Shown in pieces: positions 56,771-64,000 of a DNA stretch of 64,000 bases (positions are counted from its first letter, which is position 1; each line of letters opens with the position of its first letter). The notes under the pieces are model-generated. The model saw only the letters and a list, made by a program, of their open reading frames with translations, had not been told where the DNA came from and did no database searches. A program made the position numbers and the translations under genes. This DNA comes from JAMLIN01 sp964509685 (GTDB lineage: Bacteria; Pseudomonadota; Gammaproteobacteria; Burkholderiales; Burkholderiaceae_E): positions 4,431-68,430 of the forward strand of contig CAZDYQ010000005.1 in the NCBI GenBank assembly GCA_964509685.1, read 5' to 3'.

Positions 56771-57190
56771 TCAGCGGTGGAACACGCCCGCGCGCTCCGG
56801 CTGGTAGGAGACTTCCTCGATGCGCACGCGCAGCGTGCCGCCGCCCGGCTTCGGCCATTCGATCTCGTCGCCCTGGGACAGGCCCAGGAGTGCGCTGCCC
56901 ACCGGGGCGAGCACCGAGATGGACCCGCCGCTCGCATCGACGTCCTTCGGGTACACCAGCGTGAGCTGGAACTCCTCGTTGGAGTTCTCGACCTTGAAGC
57001 GCACCGTGGAATTCATGGTGACCACGGTGGGCGGCACATCCTTCGGATCGACCACGTCGGCGCGCTCCAGCTCGGCGGCGAGCTGCTCCTTGCCCGGGAT
57101 CGACGTGCCGTGGAGCGAGTCGAGCAGGTCTTCGAGCCGCTCGAAGTCGAGTGACGAGACGATGATCCGGGGTTTCGCTTTCTCGTTCAT
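56771..57190 (-). CDS. rnk: Regulator of nucleoside diphosphate kinase
   Basis: A 139-residue protein: short N-terminal helical part MNEKAKPRIIVSSLDFERLED and a GreA/GreB-like C-terminal domain (TVRFKVENSNEEFQLTLVYP, SVLAPVGSALLGLSQGDEIEW, cited in part). Rnk binds RNA polymerase and affects nucleoside diphosphate kinase levels in some bacteria. It lies 20 bases after gdhA on the same strand and is probably expressed with it. Confidence 0.9.
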   Translation of the reverse strand: MNEKAKPRIIVSSLDFERLEDLLDSLHGTSIPGKEQLAAELERADVVDPKDVPPTVVTMNSTVRFKVENSNEEFQLTLVYPKDVDASGGSISVLAPVGSALLGLSQGDEIEWPKPGGGTLRVRIEEVSYQPERAGVFHR

Positions 57191-57210
57191 GTACAACTCC
57201 TGTACGGCCC

Positions 57211-58563
57211 TCAGACTACGCCCTGCTGGAGCATGGCGTCGGCGACCCGCCGGAATCCCGCGATGTTGGCCCCGAGGACGAGGTTCCCCGGCTGGCCGAA
57301 CTCGATCGCGGTCTCGCTGCAGCGACGATAGATGTCGTGCATGATGTCCTGCAGGCGGCGATCCACCTGCTCGAAGTCCCACTGCTGCATGCTGGCGTTC
57401 TGCGCCATCTCGAGCTGGCTGGTCGCGACCCCGCCGGCATTGGCGGCCTTGCCCGGGCCGTACAGGATCCGCTCGCGCACGAACAGCTCGACCGCCGCTG
57501 GCGTCGAGGGCATGTTGGCGCCCTCGCTCACGCACAGGCAGCCGTTGGCGAGCAGCTGCCGGGCATCGGCCTCCGTGAGCTCGTTCTGCGTCGCGCAGGG
57601 GAACGCCACCTGGCCCGGGAAGCGCCAGACCGCGTGGCCGTCCTCGGGATAGGCATCGATCGGAACGAATTCCGCCTTGGGGAACTCGTTCAGGTACTCG
57701 CGCAGCGAGACGCGCTGCATCTCCTTCAGGCGCTTGAGCGCATCGAGGTCGATGCCGTGCGGATCGTAGATGGTGCCGGTCGAGTCGGAACAGGTGACCG
57801 GTCGCGCGCCCAGCTGGTAGAGCTTCTCGATGGTGTAGATCGCCACGTTGCCGGCGCCCGAGACGAGGCAGGTCTTGCCCTCGATCGTGTCGCCCCGGCC
57901 CTCGAGCATGTTCTGCGCGAAGTACACGCAGCCGTAGCCCGTGGCCTCGCGCCGGCCGTAGGAGCCGCCCCAGAGGAGGCCCTTGCCGGTCAGCACGCCG
58001 TCGTAGCGCCGGGTCAGGCGCTTGTACTGCCCGAACAGGTAGCCGATCTCGCGCGCACCCACGCCGATGTCGCCGGCGGGCACGTCGATCGTCGGGCCGA
58101 TGTGGCGGTAGAGCTCGGTCATGAACGACTGGCAGAAGCGCATGATCTCCTGGTCGGACCGGCCCTTCGGATCGAAGTTCGCGCCGCCCTTGGCGCCGCC
58201 GATGGGCAGGCCGGTGAGCGCGTTCTTGAAGATCTGCTCGAAGCCCAGGAACTTGATGATCCCGGCGTTCACCGACCCGTGGAAGCGCAGCCCGCCCTTG
58301 TAGGGCCCGAGCGCGGAATTGAACTCCACCCGGTAGCCCTTGTTGACGCGCACCTGGCCCTGGTCGTCGACCCAGGGGACGCGGAAGAGGATCTGGCGCT
58401 CGGGCTCGACGATGCGTTCGATGATCGCGGCCTGCCGGTAGCGCTGGTCCGCCTCGAGCAGGGGCTCCAGCGATTCGAGGACTTCCTCGACCGCCTGGTA
58501 GAACAGCGCCTGTGCCGGGCTCGACCGGGCGAGATCGGCAATCGTCCTATGGATATAAGACAT
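57211..58563 (-). CDS. gdhA: Glutamate dehydrogenase (NADP-type, hexameric)
   Basis: A 450-residue enzyme of the 50-kDa class converting 2-oxoglutarate and ammonium to glutamate. The substrate lysines Lys89 (GPYKGGLRFHG), Lys113 and catalytic Lys125 (PIGGAKGGANFDP) occupy the same numbers as in the well-known clostridial enzyme; the glycine-rich nucleotide site is CLVSGAGNVAIY. Start ATG 58563. Directly followed by rnk. A stable hairpin lies in its leader. Confidence 0.96.
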   Translation of the reverse strand: MSYIHRTIADLARSSPAQALFYQAVEEVLESLEPLLEADQRYRQAAIIERIVEPERQILFRVPWVDDQGQVRVNKGYRVEFNSALGPYKGGLRFHGSVNAGIIKFLGFEQIFKNALTGLPIGGAKGGANFDPKGRSDQEIMRFCQSFMTELYRHIGPTIDVPAGDIGVGAREIGYLFGQYKRLTRRYDGVLTGKGLLWGGSYGRREATGYGCVYFAQNMLEGRGDTIEGKTCLVSGAGNVAIYTIEKLYQLGARPVTCSDSTGTIYDPHGIDLDALKRLKEMQRVSLREYLNEFPKAEFVPIDAYPEDGHAVWRFPGQVAFPCATQNELTEADARQLLANGCLCVSEGANMPSTPAAVELFVRERILYGPGKAANAGGVATSQLEMAQNASMQQWDFEQVDRRLQDIMHDIYRRCSETAIEFGQPGNLVLGANIAGFRRVADAMLQQGVV

Positions 58564-58639
58564 GGAGCAGTGCCTCGAATTGCGAGTAAGCGCCTTGATC
58601 GGCGAACAAGTCGAAAATTCAGCGACCGCCGGCCCGGCT

Positions 58640-58663
58640 GCCCCCGGTCGTGCGTCCGGGGGC
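58640..58663 (-). other. Leader hairpin of gdhA
   Basis: GCCCCCGG and CCGGGGGC form a perfect 8-bp stem with an 8-base loop, about 77 bases upstream of the gdhA ATG. It lies in a 221-base gap between pncC and gdhA that has no gene. It has no U tract and may be a leader structure or the pncC terminator (pncC ends at 58785). Confidence 0.5.
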
Positions 58664-58784
58664 GACCAGAACCGAATCAGTCGAATGGCCCTTCAGGGGT
58701 CCCTGCGACGGCCTGCCGGCCGCAGCTAGCCCTCCGGCTCGCGGTTCGATGCCGGGCCGAAACGGACAAAAGGCGACAATTTTA

Positions 58785-59318
58785 TCATGGTGTCCCCCCC
58801 TGAGCCTTGGCGGCCTCCTCCAGCAGCGCCAGGGCGGCCTCGGTGAATCGCCACATGTTGTCCTCCCTGTCCGCGCATCCCGTGCGAACCGTCCGCGCCA
58901 GCCGCACCGGCCCGTCGACCGCGATTACGCTGGTCCCCGGCGGATGCCCGCCGCGTCCCCCCGTCGGCCCCGCGATCCCGAGCTCGGCCAGGCCCCAGTC
59001 GGCGCCCAGCCGGCGCCGGGCGAACTCGGCGAAGCGCGCCGCCATCGGCTCGGTGAGCGGCTCCAGCCCGGCGACATCCTCGGCCCGGATGCCCAGGATC
59101 TCGCGCCGCGACTGCGCAGTGTAGACGACGCCACCCCCCAGGAACCAGGCCGAGGCGCCCGGCACGGCGAGGAGGGAGGCGCTCAGCAAGCCGCCGGTGG
59201 ACGACTCGGCCACGGCGACCGTCTGGCCGGCCGTGCGCAGCAATCGCGCGACGGTCGCGCCGAGCTCGCCCAGCGACGGCCTGGCGACGTTCCCGCCCGG
59301 GGGGTCGTTCCGGTCCAT
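58785..59318 (-). CDS. pncC: Nicotinamide-nucleotide amidohydrolase PncC (CinA C-terminal domain)
   Basis: A 177-residue CinA C-terminal domain protein. The core AVAESSTGGLLSASLLAVPGAS, FLGGGVVYTAQSRREILG and LAELGIAGPTGG match PncC, which deamidates NMN to nicotinate mononucleotide in NAD salvage. It lacks the N-terminal COG1058 domain of long CinA proteins. ATG 59318 is 8 bases after the ferritin-like gene stop, so the two are one operon. Slightly longer than the usual core, with an unconserved N-terminal tail of 15 residues. Confidence 0.85.
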   Translation of the reverse strand: MDRNDPPGGNVARPSLGELGATVARLLRTAGQTVAVAESSTGGLLSASLLAVPGASAWFLGGGVVYTAQSRREILGIRAEDVAGLEPLTEPMAARFAEFARRRLGADWGLAELGIAGPTGGRGGHPPGTSVIAVDGPVRLARTVRTGCADREDNMWRFTEAALALLEEAAKAQGGTP

Positions 59319-59326
59319 GGTCGACC

Positions 59327-60277
59327 TCAGGCCGGCGCCATGCGCAAGGCGATGCGCGAAAGGTCGGCCACGGTGGCCTCGATCGCCTGCACGGTGGCGT
59401 CGAAGAGCGCCCCCTCGCTGGCCTCGAGTATCTCCTCGAGGCGTTCCGCGAGCCGCTCGAGCGGCCGCTGCGCGATCGTCATCAGCGCGAGGGCGGCGGT
59501 AGCCCCCGCGATCGCTTCGCGGTCCGCCCGGGGCAGGCTGGCGGCCGGCGCGCCGGCAGTCCCCTCGCCGAATTCCGGGGCGAACCCTTCCAGGAAGCCC
59601 GCGCCGTCCGCGTCGCCGATCTCGCGCAGGCGCGCCGCGACGGCCCGGTGGCAGGCGAGGACCTCCTCCCGGGCCCGGGCCAGCAGGCTTTCCAGCGCGG
59701 CGACGTCCCGCACGGGTGGATGCGCTTCGGCGCCGGACTCCCGGCGTTCGCGATGCCAGGCGAGCCGGCGCCAGCGACGCATGGTCGCGGCATGCACGAG
59801 CTCTTCCGCAGCCAGCTTCTCGGCCTCCCGGCGCACACGGTCGTCCACCGCCCGGGCGGCGAGGTAGGTGTAGAAGGCGAACGCCCGCTGCTCGTTGCAG
59901 ACGGCGATCGCGAAGGCGCGAAACGGCGTGAGGAGCGCGCTGTTGGCGACCTCGTCCCAGGAGGCGGCCAGCTCCGGCGGCAGGCGCCACGTGAACCCGC
60001 CGGACGGGGAAACCGGCTCGGCCAGCGTGCCTGCCCACCGCTCGACCCATTCGACATGCCGCAACTCTTCCTCGTGCATCGCGCGGAACGCCGCGGCCGT
60101 GGCGACGGCGCCACGCGCGGACATGAGTTCGGCGAGCCCGGCGTAGCGTCGCGCGGACTCCTCTTCGATGGCCGCGGCGATGCGCACGAGCGTCGGCATG
60201 TCGACCGGCCCGACCTGGGGATCCTCCTGCAGCAGGCCCGCGCGTAGCGCTGCGCGGATGTCGCCACGGGTTACCAT
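59327..60277 (-). CDS. Ferritin-like diiron protein beside nosR
   Basis: A 316-residue, predominantly helical protein. The complete carboxylate diiron pattern of a rubrerythrin-type four-helix bundle is visible: Glu40 (EESARRYAG), Glu71-x-x-His74 (EEELRHVEW), Glu129 (CNEQRAFAFY) and Glu159-x-x-His162 (EELVHAATMRR). After the bundle comes a helical extension of about 130 residues with a low-complexity middle. There is no rubredoxin domain or signal peptide. ATG 60277 is chosen; it is divergent from nosR and in one operon with pncC. A role in oxygen/peroxide protection or iron handling is inferred from the ligands only. Confidence 0.85.
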   Translation of the reverse strand: MVTRGDIRAALRAGLLQEDPQVGPVDMPTLVRIAAAIEEESARRYAGLAELMSARGAVATAAAFRAMHEEELRHVEWVERWAGTLAEPVSPSGGFTWRLPPELAASWDEVANSALLTPFRAFAIAVCNEQRAFAFYTYLAARAVDDRVRREAEKLAAEELVHAATMRRWRRLAWHRERRESGAEAHPPVRDVAALESLLARAREEVLACHRAVAARLREIGDADGAGFLEGFAPEFGEGTAGAPAASLPRADREAIAGATAALALMTIAQRPLERLAERLEEILEASEGALFDATVQAIEATVADLSRIALRMAPA

Positions 60278-60348
60278 GCCTGTACCTTGACTTGGGACAT
60301 TGCATGTTGCCCCAGCGCGCAGCATCGTGTCCAACGCGGAGGCGCGAG

Positions 60349-62658
60349 ATGGCGACGGCGGCGGCAACGAGTCAGGCACGACCGGCAAACCCGGGGTGGC
60401 CCGCGCTCCTGGCGCTGCTCGTGACCCTCCTCCTGGCGCTGGCGCTCCCTTCGGCCGCGGCGCAGGACGCCCGCCTCGAATCCTTCCTGCCTTCGCTCGA
60501 GCCGGGCGCGGTCGTGCCCGGCGCGGACCGCTTCGGTCCGGTCGCCAGCGCGCCAGCGACCGTCGCGCCCGCCTACCGGGGCGACGAGCTCGTCGGCTAC
60601 GCCTTCCTCACGTCGCAGTTCGTCAACACGGACGGTTACTCCGGCAAGCCCATCCACATCGTCGTCGGCCTCGACACCGAAGGCACGATCGTGGGCCTGC
60701 GACTCGTGGCGCACAGCGAGCCGATCGTGCTGATCGGGATTCCCGAGCAGCGCGTGATCGACTACATGGCCGCCTTCGTCGGCTACAACCCGATGAAGGC
60801 CGCGATGGCGGGCGAGGGCATGCCCCGAACGGACATCGTGAGCGGCGCGACCGTCACCGTGCTGGTCATGGGCGAGAGCGTCGTGCGCTCGAGCATACGG
60901 GTCGCGCGGGCCCTCGGGCTCGGCGGGGCGCCGGCACCCGCGCGCGCCGAAACGAAGCGCGAGATCGACCCCGAGGCGGGATCCGTCGCGAGCTGGGACG
61001 AACTGCTGTCGAGCGGCGCGGTCGGCTCACTGGTCCTCACGATCGGCGACGTGAATGCCGCGTTCGAACGATCCGGGGATGCGGCGGCGGCCCGGCGCCC
61101 CGAGCCGGGTGATCCCGAGGAAGTCTTCATCGAACTGTGGACGGCCCTCGTTTCGCAACCGGCGATCGGCCGGAGCCTGCTCGGCGAGGTCGAGTACGCG
61201 TCGCTCGCCGCCGAGCTGGGAGAGGGCCGGCATGCCATCGTCGTCGCCGGGGAAGGCCTCTATTCCTTCAAGGGATCGGGATACGTGCGCGGCGGCATCT
61301 TCGATCGCATCGAGGTCCACCAGGGCACCGAGACGATCCGTTTCCGCGACTACCAGCACCGGCGCATCGCGGACCTCGAGGCCGAGGGCGCGCCCCGGCC
61401 GCGGGAGATCGGCGTCTTCATGATCCCCGAGGGCGCCGAATTCGATCCGGCGCGTCCATGGCGCCTGCAGCTCCTGGTGCAGCGATCGGTGGGCGCGCTC
61501 GACAAGGCCTTCGTCTCGTTCGAGCTCGAGTACCGGCTTCCCGAGACCTACCTCAAGCCGCTCCCCGCCCCGGCCCCGGCAGTCCCGGCCGCGGCCGCGC
61601 CGCCCGCAACGCCCGCAACGCCCGCGCAGCCAGCGACCGGCGCCGCCGCGCCGGGCGGGGAGGCCCTGCCAGACGGCCTCGCGGGAATGGACGAGCCCCT
61701 CTGGATGCGCCTCTGGAAGAGCAAGGTCGCGGCGATCGCCATGCTCGTGCTGATGCTCGCCGCGCTCACCGTGATCTTCTTTTTCCAGGACCTCCTGGTC
61801 GCGCGCGAGAAGCTGTTCGACAGGATCCGGCTCGTATACCTGGCGCTCACGCTCGTGTGGCTCGGCTGGGTGGCCGGGGCGCAGCTCTCGGTCGTGAATG
61901 TCCTGACCTTCACGACGGCATTGCGCGAAGGCTTCCGCTGGGAGGCCTTCCTCGTCGACCCGCTCATCTTCCTGCTCTGGTGCGCGGTCGCCGCCGGCCT
62001 GCTCTTCTGGGGTCGCGGGCCCTTCTGCGGCTGGCTGTGCCCATTCGGTGCGCTCCAGGAGCTCACGAACAAGGCGGCACGAGCACTGAAGTTGCCGCAG
62101 GTCAAGATTCCGTGGCGCGTGCATGAGCGCATGTGGCCGATCAAGTACATCATCTTCCTCGGACTCTTCGGGGTGTCGCTCGGCTCGCTGGCGTTCGCCG
62201 AGGTCCTCGCCGAGATCGAGCCGTTCAAGACGGCGATCGTCCTGAGGTTCATGCGTGACTGGTGGTTCGTCCTGTTCGCCCTGGCGCTCATCGGGGCCGG
62301 CCTTTTCGTGGAGCGATTCTTCTGTCGCTATCTCTGCCCGCTCGGCGCCGCCCTCGCGATCCCGGGCCGGATGCGGATGTTCGACTGGCTCAAGCGCTAT
62401 CGGGAGTGCGGGAATCCCTGCATGCGCTGCTTCAACGAGTGCCCGGTCGAAGCGATCCATCCCGAGGGCCACATCAATCCCAACGAGTGCATCTCCTGCC
62501 TGCACTGCCAGGTGCTCTACCACCACGACTACAAGTGCCCGGTCCGGATCCAGCGCCGGGTCAAGCGAGAGAAGCGCGCGGCCGTGGCTCGGCCGGCGAG
62601 CCAGCCGGCGGCGGACGCCGGCGCCACGGCGAGCCCGCCCGCAACGCCCGCGAACTGA
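60349..62658 (+). CDS. nosR: Nitrous oxide reductase accessory protein NosR
   Basis: A 769-residue membrane flavoprotein/iron-sulfur protein needed for N2O reduction by NosZ. The parts are: signal/helix near residues 18-38, periplasmic FMN-binding domain with the flavinylation site Thr168 in IVSGATVTV, a Pro/Ala-rich linker (residues about 402-436), transmembrane helices with two CxxxCP motifs (FCGWLCPFGA and FCRYLCPLGA), and C-terminal 2x[4Fe-4S] ferredoxin region (CMRCFNECPVEAIHP, NECISCLHCQVLYHH). ATG 60349 follows GGAGGC. The frame has other starts upstream at 60304 and TTG 60292. Confidence 0.96.
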   Translation: MATAAATSQARPANPGWPALLALLVTLLLALALPSAAAQDARLESFLPSLEPGAVVPGADRFGPVASAPATVAPAYRGDELVGYAFLTSQFVNTDGYSGKPIHIVVGLDTEGTIVGLRLVAHSEPIVLIGIPEQRVIDYMAAFVGYNPMKAAMAGEGMPRTDIVSGATVTVLVMGESVVRSSIRVARALGLGGAPAPARAETKREIDPEAGSVASWDELLSSGAVGSLVLTIGDVNAAFERSGDAAAARRPEPGDPEEVFIELWTALVSQPAIGRSLLGEVEYASLAAELGEGRHAIVVAGEGLYSFKGSGYVRGGIFDRIEVHQGTETIRFRDYQHRRIADLEAEGAPRPREIGVFMIPEGAEFDPARPWRLQLLVQRSVGALDKAFVSFELEYRLPETYLKPLPAPAPAVPAAAAPPATPATPAQPATGAAAPGGEALPDGLAGMDEPLWMRLWKSKVAAIAMLVLMLAALTVIFFFQDLLVAREKLFDRIRLVYLALTLVWLGWVAGAQLSVVNVLTFTTALREGFRWEAFLVDPLIFLLWCAVAAGLLFWGRGPFCGWLCPFGALQELTNKAARALKLPQVKIPWRVHERMWPIKYIIFLGLFGVSLGSLAFAEVLAEIEPFKTAIVLRFMRDWWFVLFALALIGAGLFVERFFCRYLCPLGAALAIPGRMRMFDWLKRYRECGNPCMRCFNECPVEAIHPEGHINPNECISCLHCQVLYHHDYKCPVRIQRRVKREKRAAVARPASQPAADAGATASPPATPAN

Positions 62659-62702
62659 AGCCGTGCCGCGACGCGGCGCGACCTTGAAGCAAGGAGAAGG
62701 CA

Positions 62703-64000
62703 ATGAGCAATGAAAACAAGAAGCCGGGCCTGGTGGCCCCGGGGCGCCGCGCGCTCCTCGGCGGCGCGGCCGCAGCGGGCGCGGCCGGGCTCGCGATCGG
62801 CGGCCTGGGCGGTCGCAATGCCGGACTGGTGCCGGCCGCGCACGCGCAATCGCGCGGCGCCGCCAAGGGCAACGACCATCACGTCGGGCCGGGCGAGCTC
62901 GACGAGTATTACGTGTTCTTCTCCAGCGGCCAGAGCGGCGAGCTGCGGATCATGGGCCTGCCCTCGATGCGCGAGCTCATGCGGGTGCCCGTCTTCAACC
63001 GCTGCAGCGCGACCGGCTGGGGCCAGACCAACGAGAGCCTGAAGATCCTCACCGAGGGGCTCACGCCCGAGACGAAGAAGTACCTCGAGTCGCGCGGGGG
63101 CACCTACTTCAACGGCGACCTGCACCATCCTCACATGTCGTTCACGGACGGCACGTACGACGGTCGCTACCTCTTCATGAACGACAAGGCGAACACGCGG
63201 ATCGCGCGGGTGCGCTGCGACGTCATGAAGTGCGACAAGATCATCGAGCTGCCCAACCAGCACACGGTCCACGGCCTGCGGGTGCAGAAGTACCCGAAGA
63301 CGGGCTACGTCTTCTGCAACGGCGAGGATGCCGTCCCGATCCCGAACGACGGCAAGACGGCCAAGGACCCGAAGACCTACCGCTGCATCTTCACCGCGGT
63401 GGACGGCGAGACGATGAAGGTCGCCTGGCAGGTCATCGTGGACGGCAACCTCGACAACGTGGATGCCGACTACCAGGGCAAGTACGCCTTCTCCACCTGC
63501 TACAACTCGGAAGAAGGCGTCACGCTGGGCGAAATGACCGCCGCCGAGCAGGACTGGATCGTCATCTTCAACCTCAAGCGCATCGAGGAGGCGGTCAAGG
63601 CCGGCAAGGCCGAGATGATCAACGGCGTGCCGGTGCTGGACGGGCGCAAGAAGGACGGCAAGGACTCGCCCTACACGCGCTACGTGCCGGTGCCGAACAG
63701 CCCCCACGGCATCAACACCGCGCCCGACGGCATCCATGTGGTCGCCAACGGCAAGCTCTCGCCCACCTGCACGGTGTTCGATGTGCGCAAGTTCGACGAC
63801 CTGTTCGAGGACAGGATCAAGCCCCGCGACACGGTGGTGGCTGAGCCCGAGCTGGGCCTGGGCCCCCTGCACACCGCCTTCGACGGCCGGGGCAATGCCT
63901 ACACGACCCTGTTCATCGACAGCCAGATCTGCAAGTGGTCGATCGAGAAGGCCATCCAGAAGTTCCAGGGCAAGGACGTCGATCCGATCATCCAGAAGCT
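62703..64000 (+). CDS. nosZ: Nitrous oxide reductase NosZ, 3' end missing
   Basis: 432 complete codons of a family near 640 residues; the gene runs off the window. It starts MSNENKKPGLVAPGRRALLG, a twin-arginine signal (Arg15-Arg16) with cleavage near AHA-QS, so clade I. The beta-propeller domain has CuZ-ligand histidines His141/His142 (GDLHHPHMSF), His190 (HTVHGLR), His335 (SPHGIN) and His390 (GPLHTAFDG). It reduces N2O to N2 in the periplasm. ATG 62703 follows AAGGAGAAGG, 44 bases after nosR. The CuA domain lies beyond the window. Confidence 0.97.
   Translation, partial: MSNENKKPGLVAPGRRALLGGAAAAGAAGLAIGGLGGRNAGLVPAAHAQSRGAAKGNDHHVGPGELDEYYVFFSSGQSGELRIMGLPSMRELMRVPVFNRCSATGWGQTNESLKILTEGLTPETKKYLESRGGTYFNGDLHHPHMSFTDGTYDGRYLFMNDKANTRIARVRCDVMKCDKIIELPNQHTVHGLRVQKYPKTGYVFCNGEDAVPIPNDGKTAKDPKTYRCIFTAVDGETMKVAWQVIVDGNLDNVDADYQGKYAFSTCYNSEEGVTLGEMTAAEQDWIVIFNLKRIEEAVKAGKAEMINGVPVLDGRKKDGKDSPYTRYVPVPNSPHGINTAPDGIHVVANGKLSPTCTVFDVRKFDDLFEDRIKPRDTVVAEPELGLGPLHTAFDGRGNAYTTLFIDSQICKWSIEKAIQKFQGKDVDPIIQK

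Noticed and set aside
58741..58763. GGTTCGATGCC resembles a tRNA T-loop
   Set aside because: The flanking bases do not form a T-stem, and there is no acceptor stem, anticodon arm or D-arm around it.
60287..60300. TTGACTTGGGACAT as an FNR/DNR-type box before nosR
   Set aside because: The left half-site fits TTGAC but the right half is GACAT, not ATCAA-like; too weak to annotate, although such a site would be expected for a nos promoter.

Overview
The window is a chromosomal segment of a very GC-rich proteobacterium, most probably a betaproteobacterium (Burkholderiales or Rhodocyclales type). The gene families (YaeQ, DUF1415, DUF502, QueH, a fmdB-DUF502-aspS-nudB-EEP-clsB string, DUF4212 plus symporter, a nosR-nosZ pair with a Tat-exported NosZ) and frequent GTG/TTG starts with clear Shine-Dalgarno sequences fit that group. 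Gene content points to a respiratory heterotroph that uses fatty acids, branched-chain amino acids and peptide-like solutes and can reduce nitrous oxide. I see no insertion sequence, prophage, CRISPR array, rRNA or tRNA gene.

Layout. 1-518 is the 3' part of yaeQ. 528-7986 (minus) is a beta-oxidation operon led by its own TetR regulator: tetR, acyl-CoA dehydrogenase, DUF2147 protein, hydroxyacyl-CoA dehydrogenase/enoyl-CoA hydratase fusion, thiolase, enoyl-CoA hydratase, with a doubled palindromic operator upstream. 8115-10388 holds a PHP/CpsB-like protein with decayed metal ligands, divergent from a second acyl-CoA dehydrogenase. 10405-21879 (minus) holds DUF429, a lipoprotein, a giant AsmA protein, clsB, an EEP-family protein, nudB, aspS, DUF502 and an FmdB protein. 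21959-26755 holds DUF1415, small membrane proteins, DUF488, and a coupled ClpP paralogue / 2OG dioxygenase / beta-carbonic anhydrase set.

26772-35592 (minus) is a peptide-type ABC transporter operon ending in a single-chain biotin-dependent acyl-CoA carboxylase, controlled in all likelihood by a divergent FCD-type GntR regulator (35715-36482). 36638-48211 is mixed: a chemoreceptor, GST-queH, a His-rich periplasmic protein, a four-gene hotdog/MgtC/unknown/rhodanese operon, oxidoreductase, GNAT, enoyl-CoA hydratase, nitrilase-family amidase and YggT. 48276-50361 is a DUF4212-symporter pair with an unknown gene divergent to it. 51154-56661 is EamA plus a complete livKHMGF system. 56771-58563 is gdhA-rnk. 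58785-60277 is pncC with a diiron ferritin-like protein, divergent from nosR and nosZ, which runs off the end of the window.

How the parts work together: the two acyl-CoA dehydrogenases, the beta-oxidation operon, the carboxylase and the liv system feed acyl-CoA and amino-acid carbon into central metabolism; gdhA links to nitrogen. NosR/NosZ provide N2O as terminal electron acceptor. The most interesting less-explained items are the complete-ligand diiron protein next to nos, the translationally coupled dioxygenase/carbonic anhydrase unit, the transporter-carboxylase operon, and several perfect palindromes in divergent promoters.
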